Shown: piece by piece, positions 18,247 to 26,767 of the stretch | How the letters are laid out: the number at the start of each line of letters is the position of its first letter | How positions within the stretch are numbered: position 1 is the stretch's first letter | Notes under the pieces: model-generated | Told to the model about the DNA's origin: nothing | Database searches by the model: none | Seen by the model: only the letters and a program-made list of their open reading frames with translations | Source of the DNA: Novosphingobium sp. | GTDB lineage: Bacteria > Pseudomonadota > Alphaproteobacteria > Sphingomonadales > Sphingomonadaceae | Length of the DNA stretch: 44,653 nucleotides | Assembly: GCA_017987575.1 (NCBI GenBank) | Contig: JAGNTK010000001.1 | Span: forward strand, 1,507-46,159 | Direction of reading: 5' to 3' | Translations under genes and position numbers: made by a program

Positions 18247-18786
18247 ATGCCCTATGTCCCGCCGCCTGACCTTGCAACGTTGAGCCTCGCCGAGATCGCC
18301 GAGCTTAGCGCCCAGCGCAAGTTGCCCCCGGTCGAACTTTGGAACCCGCAAGTCTCGGGCGACAGCCTGATGGTGATCAAGGCGGATGGACGCTGGTTCC
18401 ATGATGGCGGCGAGATCAAGCGCCCCGCGATGATCCGCGCCTTTGCCGGGCTGCTGCGGCGTGATGAAGCAGGCCAGCACTGGTTGGTCACGCCGCATGA
18501 AAAGCAGGCCATCGCGGTGGACGATGCGGCTTTCATCGCCACCGATGTCGTCCGCACTGGCGATGCCTTGGCGTTCCGGCTCAATACCGATGATCTGGTG
18601 CTGGCTGGGCCAGACTATCCGCTGATCGCGCGCGGCGACCCGGACCTGCCTGCAATTTACCTGGCTGTGCGGAACGGAGCCGAAGCGCGGATCAACCGCA
18701 GTACCTGGCTGCAACTGGTCGAACTGGCGGACGACGATTTGACCGTGGCCAGCCAGGGCATTCAATTCTCGCTGATCCCGGCATGA
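18247..18786 (+). CDS. DUF1285 domain-containing protein
   Basis: 179 residues, cytosolic (no signal or helix). Matches the DUF1285 family: PPVELWNPQVSGDSLMVIKADGRW-type opening (W-NP......M-I..DG-W), FHDGGEIKRPAMIRAFAGLLRRD, and WLVTPHEK. Structures of the family show a two-domain beta-barrel fold of unknown function. ATG 18247 is preferred to an upstream frame that lacks similarity. It overlaps the NUDIX gene by ATGA; linkage DUF1285-NUDIX-cca is common in alphaproteobacteria. Confidence 0.88.
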   Translation: MPYVPPPDLATLSLAEIAELSAQRKLPPVELWNPQVSGDSLMVIKADGRWFHDGGEIKRPAMIRAFAGLLRRDEAGQHWLVTPHEKQAIAVDDAAFIATDVVRTGDALAFRLNTDDLVLAGPDYPLIARGDPDLPAIYLAVRNGAEARINRSTWLQLVELADDDLTVASQGIQFSLIPA

Positions 18787-19364
18787 GCCTGATCCCGCGC
18801 CTTGAACGGCTCCACGCCGAGGGCCATGCCCGCGCGCTTGAATTGCACGACGAAAGTGGACTTGCAGAGCGCGAACTGCGCCCTGCAGCTGTGCTCGCTG
18901 CGATCACCGAGCGTGACGATCGCCCCGGCTTCCTGCTGATCCATCGCCCTTCCAATATGCGCAGCCATCCGGGCCAAGTCGCCTTCCCCGGCGGCAAAAT
19001 CGACCCCGGCGAAACCCCGACCGAAGCCGCGCTGCGTGAGGCCTGGGAGGAGCTGGGCATTCATCAGCGTGACGTGCAGGTGATCGGCGCGAGCGATACC
19101 TACCGAACCGGATCGGGTTATGCGATTACCCCGGTGATAGCAGTGGTCCCGCCTGATCTGGTGATCAACCCCAGCCCAACCGAAGTCGCGCAATGGTTCG
19201 AAGCCCCGGTCGATTTCGTGTTCGATCCCGCCAACCACACCCACCATTCAGGGTTTTGGCAAGGACGGACAAGAAGCTATATCGAGATCATGTGGCAGGA
19301 ACATCGGATCTGGGGGGTGACCGCAGGGATCATCAGTAACCTTGCGAAACGGATCGCGTGGTGA
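18783..19364 (+). CDS. NUDIX hydrolase, CoA pyrophosphatase type
   Basis: 193 residues. The Nudix box GGKIDPGETPTEAALREAWEE (about residues 63-83) carries the REAWEE metal-binding glutamates. The preceding SHPGQVAFPGG segment is the UPF0035/CoA pyrophosphatase signature. It likely cleaves CoA or its derivatives to phosphopantetheine and 3',5'-ADP. Start overlaps the DUF1285 stop (ATGA). Element C separates it from the CCA enzyme gene. Confidence 0.9.
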   Translation: MSLIPRLERLHAEGHARALELHDESGLAERELRPAAVLAAITERDDRPGFLLIHRPSNMRSHPGQVAFPGGKIDPGETPTEAALREAWEELGIHQRDVQVIGASDTYRTGSGYAITPVIAVVPPDLVINPSPTEVAQWFEAPVDFVFDPANHTHHSGFWQGRTRSYIEIMWQEHRIWGVTAGIISNLAKRIAW

Positions 19365-19374
19365 TGCCATTTTC

Positions 19375-19520
19375 TCACGCCAAGTCGCCAAGACGCCAAG
19401 AGCTTGCACCTGTCCGCAGGACACCTGCCTTTGCTAGCGTGCGGTTTGAACCGCACCGTGAACAAATGAATTGGCTTCGCCGACTGCCCGACATCTTGGC
19501 GCCTTTGCGTCTTTGCGTGA
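19375..19520. repeat. Inverted-repeat element C (CACGCCAAGACGCCAAG arms)
   Basis: 146 bp. Arms at 19375-19399 and 19496-19520 match 21 of 25. The arm sequence differs from elements A and B, yet the inside shares TCCGCAGG (19413), GCGGTTTG (19441, also in B) and GGCTTCGCCGACT...GACATCTT (19473-19497). It ends 7 bases before the CCA enzyme start codon, so its right arm occupies the ribosome-binding position. Confidence 0.85.
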
Positions 19521-19527
19521 TCAAAAT

Positions 19528-20814
19528 ATGACAACCCTTCCAGCAGACGCCCCGTGGCTAAACCGCCCCGCCCTTGCCGTACTGGTGGGGGCATTGGGTG
19601 CCGGTCAGGCGCGCTATGTCGGCGGAGCAGTGCGCGATACTTTGCTGGGGATCGCGGTCAAAGACGTCGACATCGCCACGCCGCTGGAGCCGCAAGAGGT
19701 GATGCGACGGCTGAAAGCTCACGCCATTCAGGTCATTCCAACCGGGATCGACCACGGCACCGTAACCGCAATCATCGAAGGCGGCCCGGTTGAGATCACC
19801 ACCCTGCGCCATGACGTTTCGACCGACGGCCGGCGAGCCACGGTGGCCTTTGCGCAAGACTGGCAGGACGATGCCGCGCGGCGCGATTTCACCATCAACG
19901 CGCTCTATGCCGATCCTGCCAGCCTGGAAGTGTTCGATTACTTTGGCGGACTGGACGACATTGCCGCACGGCGCGTCCGGTTCATCGGCGATGCCCGCCA
20001 ACGGATCCGCGAAGATCACCTGCGGATCCTGCGCTACTTCCGCTTTCAGGCGAGGTTTGGCAGTCAGCCTGCTGATTTGGAATCAGAAAATGCCTGCGCC
20101 GAACTCGCCGCGACGCTGAAGGGCCTGTCTCGCGAACGGGTCGGCATGGAGATGATCAACCTGCTCGGCCTGCCCGATCCCGCCCCCACGGTGGCGCGAA
20201 TGGCGGAGCTGGGCGTGCTGGCTGAGGTGTTGCCCGAAGCCGATGTTGCGGCGTTATCGGCACTTGTGGCTGAGGAAGAACGGCAGGACGTTGAGGCCGA
20301 TGCGCTGCGGCGGCTGGCGGCGCTGATCCCGGCGGATGTTCAACTGGCCGAAAGCGTGGCCAGCCGGTTCCGGCTATCAGGCGCGCAGAAAAAGCGGCTG
20401 GCCCTGGCGGCGGGGCGCATCCTACCCGGCACGGGGAGGGGGACCAGCGAAGCTGGTGGAGGGGCACAGGCTGGTTCTCCCGCCCCCGAAAGCTCACGCG
20501 ACTCCGATGGTGCCCCTCCACCAGCTTCGCTGGTCCCCCTCCCCCAAGGGGGAGGAATGGCCCGCGCCCTCGCCTATCGCATCGGCCGCCCCGCCGCGCT
20601 TGACCGCTTGCTGCTGACCGGCGAAAGCGTTGCACCGCTAAAAGACTGGGAAATTCCGACCTTCCCAATCAAAGGCGGCGACGTTGTCGCACGCGGGGTA
20701 ACCGTTGGACCAGAGGTGTCGCGGATATTGAAGTCATTGGAAGACCGTTGGATATCAGACGGGTTTCCAGGGTTCGGGAGAACGTCGGAACTACTCGAGG
20801 AGATTCTACGTTGA
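19528..20814 (+). CDS. cca: CCA-adding tRNA nucleotidyltransferase with an in-frame repeat insertion
   Basis: 428 residues. Adds or repairs the 3' CCA end of tRNAs. The class II nucleotidyltransferase head shows VGGAVRDTLLG and KDVDIATPL with the catalytic D-x-D, then TLRHDVSTDGR, RRDFTINALYAD and the RNA-binding segment IREDHLRILRYFRF. Residues about 298-343 are encoded by a palindromic repeat element and are low-complexity (Gly/Pro/Ser-rich). Normal family sequence resumes at ARALAYRIGRPAA. ATG 19528 was chosen from homology; no Shine-Dalgarno sequence is visible because element C lies immediately upstream. Confidence 0.92.
   Translation: MTTLPADAPWLNRPALAVLVGALGAGQARYVGGAVRDTLLGIAVKDVDIATPLEPQEVMRRLKAHAIQVIPTGIDHGTVTAIIEGGPVEITTLRHDVSTDGRRATVAFAQDWQDDAARRDFTINALYADPASLEVFDYFGGLDDIAARRVRFIGDARQRIREDHLRILRYFRFQARFGSQPADLESENACAELAATLKGLSRERVGMEMINLLGLPDPAPTVARMAELGVLAEVLPEADVAALSALVAEEERQDVEADALRRLAALIPADVQLAESVASRFRLSGAQKKRLALAAGRILPGTGRGTSEAGGGAQAGSPAPESSRDSDGAPPPASLVPLPQGGGMARALAYRIGRPAALDRLLLTGESVAPLKDWEIPTFPIKGGDVVARGVTVGPEVSRILKSLEDRWISDGFPGFGRTSELLEEILR
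20420..20556. repeat. Inverted-repeat element F inside the CCA enzyme gene
   Basis: A perfect 34-base inverted repeat, 20433-20466 against 20511-20544, with core GGGGGACCAGCGAAGCTGGT. A less perfect extension of the pairing reaches about 20420 and 20556. The loop is 44 bases. It lies wholly within the open frame of cca and is read through without a stop. The core is a dispersed intergenic repeat in related genomes (from memory). Confidence 0.92.
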
Positions 20815-21272
20815 CGAACATACCAGCTTGGGCGTGGGCCATTCCACTAATCGCTGCAATAATCGCGTTCGCGGGTGTTGCGGCGACAATCACAGTCCAA
20901 GCTCGCTACTTCCAAAAGCAGCTAAAATCTTCTCACACGTTGAAGATAGCTGAAATGCGACAGGCTTGGATCAACGACCTTCGTACCGCCATGGCAGTCT
21001 TCCAATCATATGGAGTGACGCCAGATTCAAATCACAATGAAGTTCGGGAATTCTATGAAACTGGGACCCGAATCGAATTGCTCATGAATCCTGCCGACCC
21101 TGATTTCGATGAACTTCAATCTGCCATGTATGAATTCGTCGGAATAGAAGACACCACAGAAAAATTTATGGCAAATCCGAAATATATAGAAATCTGTCAG
21201 AGGATTCTAAAACGCGAATGGGAAGTACTAAAAGCAGAATTGAGCAATACTGAAGGGCCTACGGAAAGCTAA
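20811..21272 (+). CDS. Low-GC membrane-anchored protein of unknown function
   Basis: 153 residues. TTG start at 20811 overlapping the cca stop (TTGA), with GAGGAG 8 bases upstream. An N-terminal membrane helix (about residues 7-27) is followed by a helical cytoplasmic part with RQAWINDLR, a pattern I associate with small membrane proteins of accessory regions; no function is assigned. GC is about 43% over 20881-21240 by hand count, far below its neighbours. Its TAA overlaps the parC stop on the other strand. The base composition points to horizontal acquisition. Confidence 0.75.
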   Translation: MTNIPAWAWAIPLIAAIIAFAGVAATITVQARYFQKQLKSSHTLKIAEMRQAWINDLRTAMAVFQSYGVTPDSNHNEVREFYETGTRIELLMNPADPDFDELQSAMYEFVGIEDTTEKFMANPKYIEICQRILKREWEVLKAELSNTEGPTES

Positions 21273-23554
21273 AACTTGTTATCCCGCGGGAACCCCGTCG
21301 GCGGCATCCGGCCTGCCGCGCCGCGCGCGACTTTCCACAGCATCATGTCGCCTTCGGTGCGGGTCCGGCCGGTATCGCCGCCCATCTTCCAGCTTAGCCC
21401 CTCGTCGAGTTTCAGCGTGGTTGCATCGGCCAGCCCGCCATCGCGGTAGCGTTGCAGGGTGACGCCCTGACCCTTGGCCAGCACGGGCAGTTCCTCCAGG
21501 CTGAAGATCACCAGCTTGCGGTTGTCACCCACCACGGCCACGTGATCGTGCTCGGGCGGGATTTCGCGGACCACGGCCAGCTTGACCCCCGGCTTGGTGG
21601 TCATCACGCCGCGACCTTTGCGGGTTTCGGCGAGCAGCTCGTCGGCCTCTGCCGCAAACCCGCGTCCGACATTGCTGGCGAGCAGCAATTGCGCCTTGGG
21701 ACGATAGACCAGCAGCGCGACGATTTCAGCGCCGGCGTCGATATCGATCATCGTCCGGATCGGCTCACCAAACCCGCGTGCGCTGGGCAGCTTGTCACAG
21801 CCCAGCGTGTAGAACCGGCCGTTGTCGCAGGTGATCAGCAGCTTGTCTGTGGTCTGGGCGTGGAGCGCATGGGCCGGGCCATCGCCTTCCTTGAACTTGA
21901 AATCCTTGTCGAGCGCTTCGTGGCCCGATGCGCCGCGAACCCAGCCCTTGGCCGAGAGGATCACCGTCACCGGCGCCTTTTCGATCATCGCATCCATACT
22001 GAATTCGATCGTCGGCGCCGCTTCGGCAATCGTGGTGCGGCGGCGGCCGAGCAGCGTGTCCTCACCGTAATCCTTGCGCAGATTGGTCAGATCGCGCTTC
22101 AGCCGGGTGCGCTGGCGGGCCGGGCTTTCGAGCAGCTTCTCAAGCTCCTCCTTCTCGGCCAGCAAGGTATCGCGCTCGCGCCGCAGCTCCATTTCCTCAA
22201 GCCGCCGCAAAGACCGCAGCCGCATGTTGAGGATAGCTTCGGCCTGCCGGTCGGTCAGGCCGAATTCAGCCATCATCACCGGCTTGGGCTCATCCTCAGT
22301 CCGGATAATCTCGATGATCCGGTCAAGATTGAGGTAGGCGATGATATAGCCGTCGAGCAGTTCGAGCCGGTCGGCAATCTTGTCCAACCGGTGCTGAGTG
22401 CGGCGCAGCAGGATGTCGATCTGGGCGATCACCCATTGCTGCAGCAACAGCTTGATCCCCATAACTCCCGGCGTGTGGCTGGCATCGAGGACGTTGAGGT
22501 TGAGGTTGAACCGCGTTTCCAGATCGGTCAGCTTGAACAGCGATTGCTTGAGCAGCTCGGGATCGATGTTGCGGCTTTTGGGCACGAATACCAGCCGGAT
22601 CACCTCGTCACTCTCGTCGCGGATGTCTTCCAGGATCGGCAGCTTCTTGTCGGCAATGAGCTGCGCGACCTGCTCGATCAGCTTGCCCTTTTGCAGCTGA
22701 TAGGGGATTTCGGTGATGACCAGTTGCCACTGCCCGCCCGGCAGTTTCTCGATGCCGGTATCTTCCCAGGAACCATCGGGATTGCGCCCGGTCGAAAACC
22801 GCCCGCGCACCCGCATCGCGCCCTTGCCGGTCTCGTAAGCCGCGCTGATTGTGGCGGCGCTTTCCACCACCACGCCGCCAGTCGGAAAGTCCGGACCGCG
22901 GAACACCTGCATCAGCTCGCTGTGCTCAACTTGCGGATTGTCGATCAGCAGCAGCGTGGCGTCGATGATCTCGGCAACATTGTGGCTGGGGATATTGGTC
23001 GCCATGCCGACCGCAATCCCGCTGGAACCATTGGCCAGCAGGTTGGGGAAGATCCCGGGGAATATCTCCGGCTCTTCCTCCTCGCCGTTATAGGTCGGGA
23101 TGAAATCGACCGTGCCTTCGTCCAGCCCGGCCATCAGGTGGATCGCGGTCTTGGTCAGGCGGGCTTCGGTATAGCGATAGGCCGCGGCATTATCGCCGTC
23201 GATATTGCCGAAATTGCCCTGCCCTTCGACCAAGGGATAACGCAGGCTGAAATCCTGCGCGAGCCGGACCATCGCATCATAGACCGACTGATCGCCGTGC
23301 GGGTGATACTTACCGATCACATCGCCAACCACGCGGGCCGATTTCTTGAAGGCGTCGTTCGGATTGAGTTTCAGCTGCCGCATTGCCCACAGCAGGCGGC
23401 GGTGCACCGGCTTCAGCCCATCGCGCAGATCGGGCAGTGAGCGCGCGGTAATCGTGGACAGCGCATAGACAAGGTACCGCTCGGACAGCGCCGAATCGAA
23501 CGGCGCGTCGACGATGGCGTCAAACGGATCAGGTTCAGTCGTATCGGTGGTCAT
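21269..23554 (-). CDS. parC: DNA topoisomerase IV subunit A
   Basis: 761 residues. Breakage-rejoining subunit of the decatenating topoisomerase. The N-terminal region [19 protein letters not shown] (41-59), GKYHPHGDQ (81-89) and catalytic Tyr128 in AYRYTEARL are clear. A coiled-coil segment (about 430-480) and C-terminal beta-pinwheel repeats follow. The length fits alphaproteobacterial ParC and is too short for GyrA. Where E. coli ParC has Ser80, a quinolone contact, this protein has Gln89. It lies downstream of the ferredoxin gene on the same strand. Confidence 0.95.
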   Translation of the reverse strand: MTTDTTEPDPFDAIVDAPFDSALSERYLVYALSTITARSLPDLRDGLKPVHRRLLWAMRQLKLNPNDAFKKSARVVGDVIGKYHPHGDQSVYDAMVRLAQDFSLRYPLVEGQGNFGNIDGDNAAAYRYTEARLTKTAIHLMAGLDEGTVDFIPTYNGEEEEPEIFPGIFPNLLANGSSGIAVGMATNIPSHNVAEIIDATLLLIDNPQVEHSELMQVFRGPDFPTGGVVVESAATISAAYETGKGAMRVRGRFSTGRNPDGSWEDTGIEKLPGGQWQLVITEIPYQLQKGKLIEQVAQLIADKKLPILEDIRDESDEVIRLVFVPKSRNIDPELLKQSLFKLTDLETRFNLNLNVLDASHTPGVMGIKLLLQQWVIAQIDILLRRTQHRLDKIADRLELLDGYIIAYLNLDRIIEIIRTEDEPKPVMMAEFGLTDRQAEAILNMRLRSLRRLEEMELRRERDTLLAEKEELEKLLESPARQRTRLKRDLTNLRKDYGEDTLLGRRRTTIAEAAPTIEFSMDAMIEKAPVTVILSAKGWVRGASGHEALDKDFKFKEGDGPAHALHAQTTDKLLITCDNGRFYTLGCDKLPSARGFGEPIRTMIDIDAGAEIVALLVYRPKAQLLLASNVGRGFAAEADELLAETRKGRGVMTTKPGVKLAVVREIPPEHDHVAVVGDNRKLVIFSLEELPVLAKGQGVTLQRYRDGGLADATTLKLDEGLSWKMGGDTGRTRTEGDMMLWKVARGAAGRMPPTGFPRDNKF

Positions 23555-23596
23555 GCTGGCGCCGCCCTAGCAGGGGGGCAAATCACTCGCCAAGGG

Positions 23597-23929
23597 TCAA
23601 CGTCGCTGCATATCCCGGCTTTCCCCCGGAATTCGCACTTCCAGACCGTCCAGCGCATCAGTCAGCTCAATCTGGCAAGCGAGGCGGCTGGTGCGGGTGA
23701 CGCCGGCGGCAAGGTCGAGCATGTCCTCCTCGTCATCGCTGGCGCGGGGCAGCTTGGCGAACCAGTCCTTCGCCACGATCACGTGGCAGGTTGAACAGGC
23801 CATCTGGCCCTCGCAGGTCCCTTCCAGCGGCTGATCGGCAAGCTGTGCGACTTCGAGCAAGCGCTGGCCGGCCTCGGCCGTGGCCTCTACCCGGTCGCCA
23901 TTCACGGTGATGAAGGTGACTTTGACCAC
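23597..23929 (-). CDS. Adrenodoxin-type [2Fe-2S] ferredoxin
   Basis: 110 residues. Cluster ligands Cys39, Cys45, Cys48 and Cys85 fit the C-x5-C-x2-C...C spacing of vertebrate/ISC-type ferredoxins. LEGTCEGQMACSTCHV and SRLACQIELT are typical. It probably donates electrons for iron-sulphur cluster assembly or a P450. It is 3 bases downstream of the cysteine desulfurase gene, supporting an Fe-S assembly role. Confidence 0.93.
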   Translation of the reverse strand: MVKVTFITVNGDRVEATAEAGQRLLEVAQLADQPLEGTCEGQMACSTCHVIVAKDWFAKLPRASDDEEDMLDLAAGVTRTSRLACQIELTDALDGLEVRIPGESRDMQRR

Positions 23930-23932
23930 GCC

Positions 23933-25024
23933 CTATACTCCCTGCGCCTGTGCCGCCGCCTCGATCGCGTGGCAGGCCGTTTCGACCTCATCGCGGGTCG
24001 TATAGCGGCCAAATCCAAGCCGGATCGAATTGCGGGCCTCTTTCGCTTCCAGCCCGATTGCGCTGAGCACCCGGCTGGGTGCGCCAGTCCCGCTGCCGCA
24101 GGCCGAGCCAGCCGAGAAGGCGAGCTGCCGGCAGTCGCTCAGCAGGCGCGGAAAGTTGAGCCCATCCAGCCGCAAATTGAGATTGCCGGGCCAACGCGCG
24201 GTCTCGCTGCCATTCAGTGTCCAGCGGGCGAGGACCTGGCGGGCCAGACTGGAAAGTCCTGCGAGGTGCTGAAAATCCTGCTCCATCCGGGCTTTTGACA
24301 GCGCCGCCGCAGCTCCAAAACCGGCGCACAGCGCAGGGCTGAGCGTGCCCGATCGCAAACCGCCTTCCTGCCCGCCGCCGTGGATCAATTCGCCAATCTT
24401 GACCCCATCGCGGACCCACAGCGCGCCGATCCCCTTGGGGCCATAGAGCTTGTGTGCGGTGATCGCGATCAGATCAGCCTGCTCGGGCAGATCCAGCTTA
24501 CCTGCGGCTTGCACCGCATCGCACAGGAACAGTGCGCCTGCATTGTGCGCGCGTTCGGCCAGCCGAGCGACTGGCTGGATCGTGCCAATCTCATTGTTGA
24601 CCTGCATCACTGCTACCAGACCGGTGCCTTCGGAGAACGCAACCTCGGGATCGACCAGCCCGGCCGCGTTGACCGGCAGCTCCTGCACCGGCCCGCCGCT
24701 GGCCTGCGCAGCGTTGAACACCGCCGAATGCTCAATCGCTGAGCAGGCGATGGGCCCGCGCGGAACTGAACGGATCGCCTGATTGATCGCCTCGGTCGCG
24801 CCGCTGGTGAAAATTACCCGACCACCCTTGGGCAGCAGGCCCGCAACCTGCTCACGCGCAACTTCAACCGCAGCAGCAGCCGCGCGGCCAGGGCGATGCA
24901 TCGAGTGCGGATTGGCGAACCCCATGCTTTCCGGACCCGACAGCCACGGCATCATCGCATCGCGCGCCTCGGGGGCAAGCGGGGTGGTAGCCTGATGGTC
25001 AAGATAGATGAATTGGGCGGTCAT
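23933..25024 (-). CDS. Cysteine desulfurase (NifS/IscS-like)
   Basis: 363 residues, PLP enzyme taking sulphur from cysteine to supply Fe-S cluster or thiouridine synthesis. LDHQATTPLAPEA opens the fold; PLP lysine is Lys192 in TAHKLYGPKG. The mobile-loop catalytic cysteine is Cys309 in SAGSACGSGTGAPSRVL. GGGQEGGLRSGT is the conserved phosphate-binding region. It is shorter than E. coli IscS (404) and lacks a long C-terminal tail. First gene of a minus-strand unit with the ferredoxin and perhaps parC. Confidence 0.92.
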   Translation of the reverse strand: MTAQFIYLDHQATTPLAPEARDAMMPWLSGPESMGFANPHSMHRPGRAAAAAVEVAREQVAGLLPKGGRVIFTSGATEAINQAIRSVPRGPIACSAIEHSAVFNAAQASGGPVQELPVNAAGLVDPEVAFSEGTGLVAVMQVNNEIGTIQPVARLAERAHNAGALFLCDAVQAAGKLDLPEQADLIAITAHKLYGPKGIGALWVRDGVKIGELIHGGGQEGGLRSGTLSPALCAGFGAAAALSKARMEQDFQHLAGLSSLARQVLARWTLNGSETARWPGNLNLRLDGLNFPRLLSDCRQLAFSAGSACGSGTGAPSRVLSAIGLEAKEARNSIRLGFGRYTTRDEVETACHAIEAAAQAQGV

Positions 25025-25157
25025 GTTCGCAATCGTTGCTTTTTGGTCACTCGTTTCTATATAGCGCCTGCTTCCCGATCATAGCCCCATCCGGTCCGGC
25101 AGGCCGTTTTAACCCGGCTGCCGCAGATGGTGCCCAACCAATGTCAGGTTCAATGCC

Positions 25158-25814
25158 ATGCCCGCAGTGATCTTTCCCGGACCCGAAGGCCGTCTCGAAG
25201 GGCGTTTTCAGCCCGCCAGCCGCCCGCGCGCGCCAGTCGCAATGATCCTTCATCCGCACCCGCAGGCCGGGGGCACGATGAACGATCGGATCACCCAGGC
25301 CATGTACAAGACCTTTCAGGCCCGCGGCTTTGCGACGCTGCGGTTCAACTTTCGCGGCGTCGGGCGCAGCCAGGGCAGCTTTGACAACGGCATTGGCGAA
25401 TTGTCCGATGCCGCAGCCGCGCTCGATTGGGTCCAGTCGATCCACCCCGAAGCCAGCACCACCTGGGTTGCAGGCAATTCGTTCGGCGCGCTGATTGGCA
25501 TGCAACTGCTGATGCGCCGTCCGGAAATCCGCGGCTTCATCTCGGTCGCGCCGCCCGCCAATATGTACGATTTCAGCTTCCTCGCCCCCTGCCCGGCCTC
25601 GGGCATCATCATTCAGGGCGCGGCTGATACGGTGGTGACGCCAAATTCGGTGCAGAAGCTGGTCGATAAACTCCGCACCCAGCGCCACATCACGATCCAC
25701 CACGAGGAAATTCCCCGGGCGAACCATTTCTTTGAAAACGAAATGGAAGATCTGATGCGCTCGGCCGACAACTACCTCGACATGCGGTTGTCGCCGGATT
25801 GCCCAATCCGCTAA
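25158..25814 (+). CDS. Alpha/beta hydrolase (COG2945-like)
   Basis: 218 residues. Typical small cytosolic serine hydrolase: oxyanion region LHPHPQAGGTM, LRFNFRGVGRSQG, nucleophile elbow GNSFG with Ser near residue 112, acid in IQGAADTVV and His in PRANHFF. Substrate not known; family members are carboxylesterases or peptidases. It is divergent from the cysteine desulfurase gene (133 bp gap with no other gene). Confidence 0.87.
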   Translation: MPAVIFPGPEGRLEGRFQPASRPRAPVAMILHPHPQAGGTMNDRITQAMYKTFQARGFATLRFNFRGVGRSQGSFDNGIGELSDAAAALDWVQSIHPEASTTWVAGNSFGALIGMQLLMRRPEIRGFISVAPPANMYDFSFLAPCPASGIIIQGAADTVVTPNSVQKLVDKLRTQRHITIHHEEIPRANHFFENEMEDLMRSADNYLDMRLSPDCPIR

Positions 25815-25815
25815 T

Positions 25816-26019
25816 TCAGCGCGGCGCCACGCTTACCGGCGCCTGACCGCTGTCATAGGGCACCAGCCACAGCGCTAGATTGGCTGCGATGATAGCTGCG
25901 AGCAGCAGCATCAGCGAGACTTGCCTGGTCCTCCCGCCACGGCGCCACAGCACCACTGCGCCGATGACCAGCGCGATGGCCGCCAGGACCATGACGGAGA
26001 GGACCAGATCAAGGCTCAT
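25816..26019 (-). CDS. Small two-helix membrane protein
   Basis: 67 residues, not recognised. Starting at ATG 26019 it has two hydrophobic helices (about 5-24 and 34-54) separated by WRRGGRTRQ, giving a cytoplasmic basic loop by the positive-inside rule. It follows the DUF937 gene by four bases and converges with the hydrolase gene, one base between stops. A frame starting further upstream overlaps the DUF937 gene. Confidence 0.6.
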   Translation of the reverse strand: MSLDLVLSVMVLAAIALVIGAVVLWRRGGRTRQVSLMLLLAAIIAANLALWLVPYDSGQAPVSVAPR

Positions 26020-26023
26020 TATG

Positions 26024-26629
26024 TCAGCGCGCCAGCTTGCCAGCCATGCCGATGATGTCGTCGAGCGGATTACCGTCATGGTTCATGTCAATCAGCGAAC
26101 CCAGACCGCCAATCAATCCGCCGCCCGAAGCCGGAGCCGCCTGTTGACCTCCGCCGAGCACCGCGCCGAGGATCGAGCCGAGCATTCCGCCGCCGCCCTG
26201 TGCTCCATCCTGCGCTCCGCCGCGTGACGAAAGGTATCCGCCGACCAGCATGGCCAGGATCGGCAGCATCTTTTTGAGCAGCTCAGGATCGAGCCCTGTC
26301 TGCCCCGCTGCGTGGCCTGCCACAGTGCGGCTGACGTCCTTTGATCCAAAGATCTGCCCGAGGATGTCGTTGCCTTTGTTAATATCGGTTGGTTCGGGTG
26401 ACAGCACATTATCGGCCAAACCCGAACCGCCCAGCCCGCCGAGCATGCCGATTAGACTGCCCAGCCCGCCTTCGCCGCCACCGGCAGTTTCGCTCTGCTT
26501 CTGAAAGCCGCCAACGATTGCCGGGAGCAAGGCGCCGGCCCCGGCCTGCGCCATTTCCGGCGGAATGCCGAGTTGCCCGGCAATTGCATCCAGCCCGCCA
26601 CTGGCGCGCAGCATTTCCATCATATCCAT
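26024..26629 (-). CDS. DUF937 domain-containing protein with dockerin-like C-terminus
   Basis: 201 residues. Residues about 1-140 match DUF937 (related to YidB): GLDAIAGQLGIPPEMAQAG, LLPAIVGGF and DVSRTVAGHAAGQTGLDPELLKKMLPILAMLVGG. A glycine-rich linker is followed by DMNHDGNPLDDIIG, resembling a single calcium-binding loop. Function unknown. A second protein at 29138-29500 shares the same C-terminal signature. Confidence 0.85.
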   Translation of the reverse strand: MDMMEMLRASGGLDAIAGQLGIPPEMAQAGAGALLPAIVGGFQKQSETAGGGEGGLGSLIGMLGGLGGSGLADNVLSPEPTDINKGNDILGQIFGSKDVSRTVAGHAAGQTGLDPELLKKMLPILAMLVGGYLSSRGGAQDGAQGGGGMLGSILGAVLGGGQQAAPASGGGLIGGLGSLIDMNHDGNPLDDIIGMAGKLAR

Positions 26630-26767
26630 TAGTCGACCCTTCCAAGAAACTTGCCCTGTCTAGCGGGACTTAGCGCCTCACTGTGCGGAGGCCAATGCAA
26701 AACGGAAGTGGGCAAACCACTGACCCGTAGTTTGACAGCCGCAACGCTTCGCCGCAGGTTCGCCGGC

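Noticed and set aside
21452-23440. Long open frame (662 codons) on the plus strand opposite parC
   Set aside because: It is antisense to a certain topoisomerase gene, has no recognisable domain and a composition dominated by Arg/Gln/His/Asp, typical of shadows in high-GC genes.
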